DNA of 22,658 bases from Streptosporangiaceae bacterium (lineage in GTDB: Bacteria; Actinomycetota; Actinomycetes; Streptosporangiales; Streptosporangiaceae). Positions 18,109 through 22,658 of the stretch are shown here, one piece after another. The stretch is from NCBI GenBank assembly GCA_030039095.1, contig JASHQP010000034.1, positions 1-22,658 of the forward strand. Reading direction: 5' to 3'. Each line of letters opens with the position of its first letter. Position 1 is the first letter of the stretch. Under the pieces are notes generated by a model, which saw only the letters and a list, made by a program, of their open reading frames with translations, made no database searches and was not told the DNA's origin. The position numbers and the translations under genes are program-made.

Positions 18109-19046
18109 TGCTCGACCAGCCGGGGTTCTAGAGCCGTATGTGTCAGGTCCGTCGCGAGGTTGATCACCAGAACGAGCACGCCGTAGACGATCGCCACGCC
18201 TTGCACCACGGGGAAGTCCCTGCTCAGAACGGCCTGGATCATCAGGCTGCCGAGGCCAGGCAGCGCAAAGATCGTCTCGACCGCGACGGTGCTGCCCACA
18301 AGGTAGCCGATGTTCAGGCCGAGCACCGTCACCATTGGGGGGATCGCATTGCGGATGCCGTGGACGATCACCACTCGCGGCCACGAGAGGCCGCGGGCCC
18401 TGGCCGACGCGATGTAGTCAGAATCCAGAACCACGATAAGGCTGGCCCGGAGGCTCCTGGTTAGAGTCGGGAAAATACTCAGCGCGATCGTCAGCGACGG
18501 CAGGATCAGTGAACGAAAATGAGCAGCGGCGCCTGTGCCGTAACCGCCCACAGGCAAGGCATGTGCCTTGACGGAGATGAGTGTTATGAGAATCAGGCCG
18601 AGCCACACTGCAGGTACGCTCAGCCCAATCTGTGAGAACAGCCGCACGATGTGATCGGCCAGCCGGTCACGGCGGAGCGCGGCCACGGTAGCCAGCGGCA
18701 CGGCGATGATGAGCGCCAGCACGGCACTGAAGGCCATCAGATAGAGCGTCAGCGGCAGCCGCTCACCAATCAGCTGGGAGACCGGAATCTGATAGAAGAG
18801 CGAGGAGCCGAGGTTGCCGGTCACCACTCTCTTGACGTACAGCCCGTACTGGATCCAGATCGGGCGGTTCAGTCCCCACTCGGCATGCAGCGTGGCTATC
18901 TCCTGCGCCGTCGCATGCGGCCCGAGCAGCACACGCGCCGGGTCGCCGGGCACGAGGTGGATCATCAGGAAGACGACCAGCGTGATCCCGAAGAGCGTTA
19001 CCAGCCCGGAAAGGAGGCGGCGCGTGAGGTAGCTGCCGTATGGCAT
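18105..19046 (-). CDS. Peptide-type ABC importer permease (DppB/OppB type)
   Basis: 313-residue inner-membrane subunit beginning YLTRRLLSGLVTLFGITLVVFLMIHLVPGDPA (residues 6-37), the classic B-type permease start. Six transmembrane helices are visible, with the EAA loop SDYIASARARGLSWPRVVIVHGIRN and the final helix before EPRLVEQ. ATG at 19044-19046, 22 nt after the lipoprotein stop with a GGGAG ribosome site. No hairpin separates the binding-protein gene from the permeases, unlike many operons of this class. Confidence 0.93.
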   Translation of the reverse strand: MPYGSYLTRRLLSGLVTLFGITLVVFLMIHLVPGDPARVLLGPHATAQEIATLHAEWGLNRPIWIQYGLYVKRVVTGNLGSSLFYQIPVSQLIGERLPLTLYLMAFSAVLALIIAVPLATVAALRRDRLADHIVRLFSQIGLSVPAVWLGLILITLISVKAHALPVGGYGTGAAAHFRSLILPSLTIALSIFPTLTRSLRASLIVVLDSDYIASARARGLSWPRVVIVHGIRNAIPPMVTVLGLNIGYLVGSTVAVETIFALPGLGSLMIQAVLSRDFPVVQGVAIVYGVLVLVINLATDLTHTALEPRLVEQ

Positions 19047-19068
19047 CTGTCGATAACTCCCAGGAGGC

Positions 19069-20643
19069 CTACTTCGACAGCCACACGTTTGCCAGCCGGT
19101 AGTTACCGGTCAGCATGATCTGGAACCCGTGGACGTTCTTGGCGAGTGCGTAAACCCAGGGAGACAGGAACAGATCTGCGACGGGGTAGTGGGCGTCGTA
19201 GGCCGTCAGGTACTCGGCGTACAGCCGCTTGCGCTCGGCCTGACTAAAGACCGCGCCGGCCTGGTTGGCGATCTTGGTGAGTGCGGGATCGTTCCAGTCG
19301 ACCCAGTTGCCGCCCGTTCCGGCCGCCGCTTCCACGAGCTCGCTCGCGTCTGCGATGTCAGTGTTGACGTAGACGGTCGACATGTCGTACTTGAGCGCGG
19401 TGATGTCACTGAACCATGTGCCCGCGTCGAGCTGCTGGATTGACACCTTGATGCCAATAGGTGCCAGCTCCTGCTGAACCACCTGGCCCACAGCCGACTC
19501 GAGCGCCGAGCCCGACTCAATGTTGAGCGTCGTGCTGAAGCCATGCGGGACGCTGGACATTGCCATCTGAGCCTTGGCTTTCGTAAGGCTGTAGACGGGC
19601 AGCGGCTGTGCAGAAGAAAGAGGAATATTCGGGGCCAGGAATGTGCCGATGGGTGATCCGTGCCCGAACAGGACCTCCCGGATCAGGGCGCTTCGGTTCA
19701 GCGCCAGGTTGATCGCTTCTCTCACATGGATGTCCTGGAACGGCTTCACGTGCTCATTGAAGAGCAGCATCTCGACTTCGGTCGAGGGAACCGTTGCCAG
19801 CGTCGTACTGGAATTCGCCTGGATCTGAGAAAGCTGGGACCACGCGGGGAACTCATCGATCTGAATCTGGTTGCCTTGAAGCTGCAGGAGGCGCGTGTTG
19901 TCGTTGGGCACGTCGGTGAACGTGGCCGAGTCCAGGTACGGCTTGCCCTTCTGCCAGTAGTGAGGGTTTCGCACGACGGTCAGCGACTGGCCATGAATCC
20001 AGGAGCTCACCTTGAAGGGCCCCGTGCCGAACGGGCGCTGGAAGAACTTGCTAGCGGTCATCCCTGCGTAGTTATTCGGCAGAATAGCGTTCCCATACAG
20101 CGATACGATCGCGAGCATGGAGGCGATCGGTGTCTTGGTATGAATGACGACGGTATTCGGGCTCGGGGTTGTTATATCCGAGATGACGACATCGATAAAG
20201 TTCCAAACCGAGTTCTTAGCCATCGCGCGTTCGATTGAGAACTTCACGTCCGCAGACGTCAATGGCTGACCGTTGGCGAACTTGACGCCCTTCCGGAGAT
20301 AGAAGGTCCACGCGAGCTTGTTAGCCGAAAGGCTGTACCCGGTGGCGAGCCATGGCGTAAATGACTGGCCATTAGGCGTGCTGTCATACAGCATCTCGTA
20401 CACGTTCTTGATAATCAGGATCGACTGGTTAGCGTAAGTCTGGGTGGGGTCGAGCGACTGAGGGTCTCCCACCTGGCCGATCGTGATGCTGCCGCCGTGC
20501 TGCGGTCCGCTGGAACTCCCACCCGACCCGGTCGCCGACCCGGTACCTCCAGAACCGCACGCCGCCAGGCACAGAGCCACGAGGCCGAGCAACGCCGTGA
20601 CACACAGCCTGGCCCGTCCGCGCCCACCTCTTGTGTCCGTCAC
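19069..20643 (-). CDS. Extracellular solute-binding lipoprotein, family 5 (DppA/OppA type)
   Basis: 524-residue substrate receptor of the importer, anchored outside the membrane. The N-terminus has a basic stretch, a hydrophobic core and the lipobox LAAC with Cys29 as lipidation site, followed by a Gly/Ser linker (30-47). Family-5 pattern: GGSITIGQVGDPQSLDP (50-66), LAWTFYLRKGVKFANGQPLTSADVKFS, PFGTGPFKVSSW, NPHYWQKGKPYLD, and VREAINLALNRSALI. Such proteins bind peptides, nickel complexes, opines or other small amino compounds; specificity cannot be read here. GTG start (20641-20643) follows a GAGGGGG ribosome site. First gene of the operon, divergent from the GntR gene. Confidence 0.93.
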   Translation of the reverse strand: MTDTRGGRGRARLCVTALLGLVALCLAACGSGGTGSATGSGGSSSGPQHGGSITIGQVGDPQSLDPTQTYANQSILIIKNVYEMLYDSTPNGQSFTPWLATGYSLSANKLAWTFYLRKGVKFANGQPLTSADVKFSIERAMAKNSVWNFIDVVISDITTPSPNTVVIHTKTPIASMLAIVSLYGNAILPNNYAGMTASKFFQRPFGTGPFKVSSWIHGQSLTVVRNPHYWQKGKPYLDSATFTDVPNDNTRLLQLQGNQIQIDEFPAWSQLSQIQANSSTTLATVPSTEVEMLLFNEHVKPFQDIHVREAINLALNRSALIREVLFGHGSPIGTFLAPNIPLSSAQPLPVYSLTKAKAQMAMSSVPHGFSTTLNIESGSALESAVGQVVQQELAPIGIKVSIQQLDAGTWFSDITALKYDMSTVYVNTDIADASELVEAAAGTGGNWVDWNDPALTKIANQAGAVFSQAERKRLYAEYLTAYDAHYPVADLFLSPWVYALAKNVHGFQIMLTGNYRLANVWLSK

Positions 20644-20717
20644 CGCAACCCCCTCGCGCTACCAGCAGACCATGTGGCGGCCACGGTAGGGTATTCGATG
20701 TGCAAATAACAAGCTTT

Positions 20718-20746
20718 TTGAGCATACTGATTCGGCTACGTATCTT
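20718..20746 (+). promoter_or_regulatory. Candidate sigma70-type promoter toward the GntR gene
   Basis: TTGAGC (20718-20723) and TATCTT (20741-20746) are separated by exactly 17 nt, four of six matches to each consensus box. Transcription would begin near 20753, just before the palindrome at 20755. The resulting leader to the GntR start would be about 190 nt. Confidence 0.4.
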
Positions 20747-20754
20747 GTCTCTTA

Positions 20755-20769
20755 GGGGCGTCACGCCCC
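20755..20769. promoter_or_regulatory. Palindrome at the predicted transcription start
   Basis: GGGGCGT (20755-20761) and ACGCCCC (20763-20769) form a perfect 7-bp inverted repeat around one base. Its position just downstream of the candidate -10 box suits an operator. It could also fold as a short hairpin, but the single-base loop argues for protein binding. Confidence 0.4.
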
Positions 20770-20791
20770 TTCGCCGCCCGATCGCTGACTA

Positions 20792-20806
20792 ATCGGTTGG
20801 ACCGAT
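20792..20806. promoter_or_regulatory. Candidate GntR/HutC operator
   Basis: ATCGGT (20792-20797) and ACCGAT (20801-20806) are perfect arms around TGG. The inner GGT-N3-ACC resembles the GT...AC core of HutC-subfamily operators. Arms are short, so chance is possible; location between the regulator and its probable target operon is the main support. Confidence 0.4.
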
Positions 20807-20946
20807 ATGAGTTATGAGTTGCCCAGCTTGTGCCGATACGGGACAGCAGTACCGTGCTTGCGGCACCGACGAAGGAAGGCCATGAGCGGCGACGGCTTCC
20901 CTGACAACACTGGCCCGATGACATCCGGGTCGCTGGCGGCAAGGCG

Positions 20947-21759
20947 GTGACCTACATGCACGAAGTCTCCGGTGAGGAACCCTCCGAGGCTGGCAATGGG
21001 TCGGCTGATGGTCGGCTGGCAGATGAGGCGCGGCGCCGGCTGCTGGGCATGATCGAAGCAGGGATAGTCCACCCGGGGGACCGGCTGGGCACCGAACGAG
21101 AACTGGCCGCGCAGCTGTCAGTAAGCAGGTCCACCATGCGGCAGGCACTGGCCGTGCTCGCACAGAGCGGCATTGTCCGTCGTGTGCCGGGACGCTCCGG
21201 CGGCACGTTCGTCGCTCATGTAAAGGTCGACCGCGACCTGTCGGTGACCGTGGGTGTGCCCGAGTACCTGCGGCGGCAGGGCTTCGTCGCCGGAACGCAG
21301 GTGCTGTCGGCAACGATGGCGAGCGCGGACGATCTGACCGCAAAGGGGCTGTCAGTGCAGCCTCGAAGCCTGGTCGTGGACATCGCCCGGATACGTCTGG
21401 CCGATGGTGTCCCGCTCTCACTGGAGCAGGCAAGGTTCCCGGCAGACCTGTTCCCGGGCCTGCTGGCTCTGCCTCTTGGCGGGTCGCTCTACGATCTGCT
21501 CGACGAGCATTACGGCGTTCGGCCCGACGAAGTGGTGGAGCACCTCGACATCGCGGAGGCGGCCGCCGACCAGGCTGCGCTGCTGGGTGTGCCCGCTGGT
21601 GCCCCCCTGCTGGCGATCACCAGAACGTCATCGACGGCAGACGGCACGGTTTTTGAGTACTCCTATGATCTCTTTCGGTCGGACCGAACGCGTGTCACCT
21701 TCCGGACGCGGGCCGAGCGAGCAGAAATCGTCGGCAGGAACGATGCTTCGCCGGCCTGA
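20947..21759 (+). CDS. GntR-family regulator, HutC subfamily (UTRA domain)
   Basis: 270-residue regulator: a GntR winged HTH at about residues 25-92 (PGDRLGTERELAAQLSVSRSTMRQALAVLAQSGIVRRVPGRSGGTFV) followed by a UTRA effector-binding domain (about 105-260; RSLVVDIARIRLADGVPLSLEQARFP and TVFEYSYDLFRSDRTRVTFRTR). HutC-type regulators sense small metabolites such as amino-acid or sugar derivatives. Divergent from the importer operon, so it probably controls that operon and itself. GTG at 20947 is used; ATG at 20956 is equally possible and would shorten the protein by three residues. Neither has a strong ribosome site. Confidence 0.9.
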   Translation: MTYMHEVSGEEPSEAGNGSADGRLADEARRRLLGMIEAGIVHPGDRLGTERELAAQLSVSRSTMRQALAVLAQSGIVRRVPGRSGGTFVAHVKVDRDLSVTVGVPEYLRRQGFVAGTQVLSATMASADDLTAKGLSVQPRSLVVDIARIRLADGVPLSLEQARFPADLFPGLLALPLGGSLYDLLDEHYGVRPDEVVEHLDIAEAAADQAALLGVPAGAPLLAITRTSSTADGTVFEYSYDLFRSDRTRVTFRTRAERAEIVGRNDASPA

Positions 21760-21835
21760 CGCTGGCAGAGGCGCCGTGCTGACCTGCTCAGGCCGTCATG
21801 AAGGGGCGGCGTTCACCGGCAGCGCTAGCATGCCC

Positions 21836-21847
21836 CATGACGTCATG
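21836..21847. repeat. 12-bp perfect palindrome at the PucR-like gene start
   Basis: CATGACGTCATG is self-complementary over 12 bp and overlaps the chosen ATG. A few such 12-mers are expected by chance in 22 kb, so only its position makes it notable. If it is an operator, the true start would be downstream. Confidence 0.3.
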
Positions 21848-22658
21848 CGTGCGTAACCTCTGCAACGCGGTGCCGCCAGGACTTCTCAGGGTGTGGGCAA
21901 TGCCCCGGGGCCTTCAGGCTCCATTCTCGTCCCTGGTCGCGGTGCAGTCTGAGGTCCCGGACTTGTCGCCGGGTGCCCTGGTTGTTGACTTGCGGGCCTC
22001 GGCGACGCTGGTCGAACGGCTGGATCTCATCCGCGCGTGCCAGCAGGCTGATGCCACGGCGGTGGCCTTCATGACCGGCGACGTCCTGTATGCCGAGGCG
22101 GCCGCCGCCTCGGCTGCGGGTCTGACTGTGCTGTCGATTGACGCATCCGTGCCGCCGGACGTCGTTGTCCAGCTTCTCATCCAAGGTATGGACAGCCCGG
22201 TCACCGATCATCAAGAGCCGCGCGCTGGCGACTTGTTTGAGCTGGCCGATGCCCTTGCTGCGGTGCTCGGCGGCCCGGTGACCATCGACGACCCGAAGTG
22301 GCGGCTGCTCGCGTATTCCGCATGTGAGCCGTCGGATGCTGACCGGCTGCGCCAGGAGTTCGTCCTGCAGAGGCGACCGCCCGCGTGGTTCCTTGACCAC
22401 TTGTCCCGCACCTCCGGCTACCGGCGTTTCCAGTCGACCCATGAGCCCGTCCTGGTGGACGAGGGACCAGATGGTTACGCCGGCGCGCGAGTCGCGCTTC
22501 CGATCCGGTCCGGAAACGAATTGCTCGGCTCGGTCTGGGCGCTGCGGCCAGACTCCCGCGGCAGCCGGCCCGGTCAGCGAGCGGTCTCGGGTTTGCATGA
22601 TCGCGTTGCGCGGGCTTTGCTGCAGCGGCGGCTGAACTGGCATCGCGACGACGCCGCC
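21837..22658 (+). CDS. PucR-like transcriptional regulator, 3'-truncated by window
   Basis: Open frame running off the right edge; about 274 residues visible. The N-terminal part (VPPGLLRVWAMPRGLQAP, then SPGALVVDLRA) and the middle GAF-like part (DLFELADALAAVLGGPVTIDDPKWRLLAYSA, EFVLQRRPPAWF, ARVALPIRSGNELLGSVWAL) match actinobacterial PucR-type regulators, whose C-terminal PucR HTH would lie beyond the window. Such proteins typically control catabolic genes. The start is uncertain: ATG 21837 is used because homologous residues begin soon after it, but ATG 21798, GTG 21849 or ATG 21900 are possible, and none has a good ribosome site. Same orientation as the GntR gene, 77 bp downstream. Confidence 0.75.
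   Translation, partial: MTSCVRNLCNAVPPGLLRVWAMPRGLQAPFSSLVAVQSEVPDLSPGALVVDLRASATLVERLDLIRACQQADATAVAFMTGDVLYAEAAAASAAGLTVLSIDASVPPDVVVQLLIQGMDSPVTDHQEPRAGDLFELADALAAVLGGPVTIDDPKWRLLAYSACEPSDADRLRQEFVLQRRPPAWFLDHLSRTSGYRRFQSTHEPVLVDEGPDGYAGARVALPIRSGNELLGSVWALRPDSRGSRPGQRAVSGLHDRVARALLQRRLNWHRDDAA

Larger units (their letters stand above)
20644..20946. promoter_or_regulatory. 303-bp divergent control region between importer operon and GntR gene
   Basis: No gene seen. The middle part (about 20690-20750) is much richer in A/T than the surroundings, as expected of a promoter zone. It contains the candidate plus-strand promoter and the two inverted repeats listed separately. No convincing minus-strand promoter for the importer operon was found, though one is expected here. 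Confidence 0.6.

Noticed and set aside
21843..22643. 266-residue minus-strand frame at the right edge
   Set aside because: The plus strand encodes a recognisable PucR-like protein through the same bases; the minus translation has no family pattern.

Overview
This window is a GC-rich chromosomal segment whose GTG start codons, gene families and short overlapping cistrons point to an actinomycete. I cannot place it to genus. It holds 20 protein genes, two of them cut by the window edges. I saw no rRNA, tRNA, CRISPR array or insertion sequence.

Left part (1-5308): the 3' end of a membrane-dipeptidase (M19) gene; a TetR regulator co-oriented with a DUF1348/NTF2-like protein; and, divergent from these, a 14-helix DHA2-type MFS exporter. 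Two long inverted repeats sit between the regulator and the exporter and look like TetR operators. They are followed by a PRC-barrel protein and an alpha/beta hydrolase.

Centre (5358-11187): a compact Calvin-Benson operon on the minus strand in the order cbbL-cbbS-cbbX-fbp-prk (form I red-type RuBisCO large and small subunits, RuBisCO activase, class I fructose bisphosphatase, phosphoribulokinase). A LysR-type CbbR-like regulator is divergent from it. The shared 106-bp region carries an AT-rich 11-bp direct repeat with 20-bp spacing. All RuBisCO catalytic residues I checked are intact, so this looks like a working CO2-fixation module. The rest of the cycle (transketolase, aldolase, GAPDH) and the energy source lie outside the window or elsewhere.

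Right-centre (11404-13869): a short-chain dehydrogenase and, convergent with it, a NuoF-like flavin/Fe-S protein fused to a C-terminal ferredoxin domain.

Right part (14051-22658): a minus-strand operon for a dipeptide/oligopeptide-type ABC importer (lipoprotein, two permeases, two ATPases). It ends with a class-V PLP enzyme whose GTG start overlaps the stop of the last ATPase gene. A GntR/HutC regulator and a PucR-like regulator (cut by the window end) are divergent from it. This block is visibly less GC-rich than the cbb region and may have been acquired separately. The likely logic is uptake of a small amino compound or peptide followed by PLP-dependent breakdown, under local control. The substrate is unknown.
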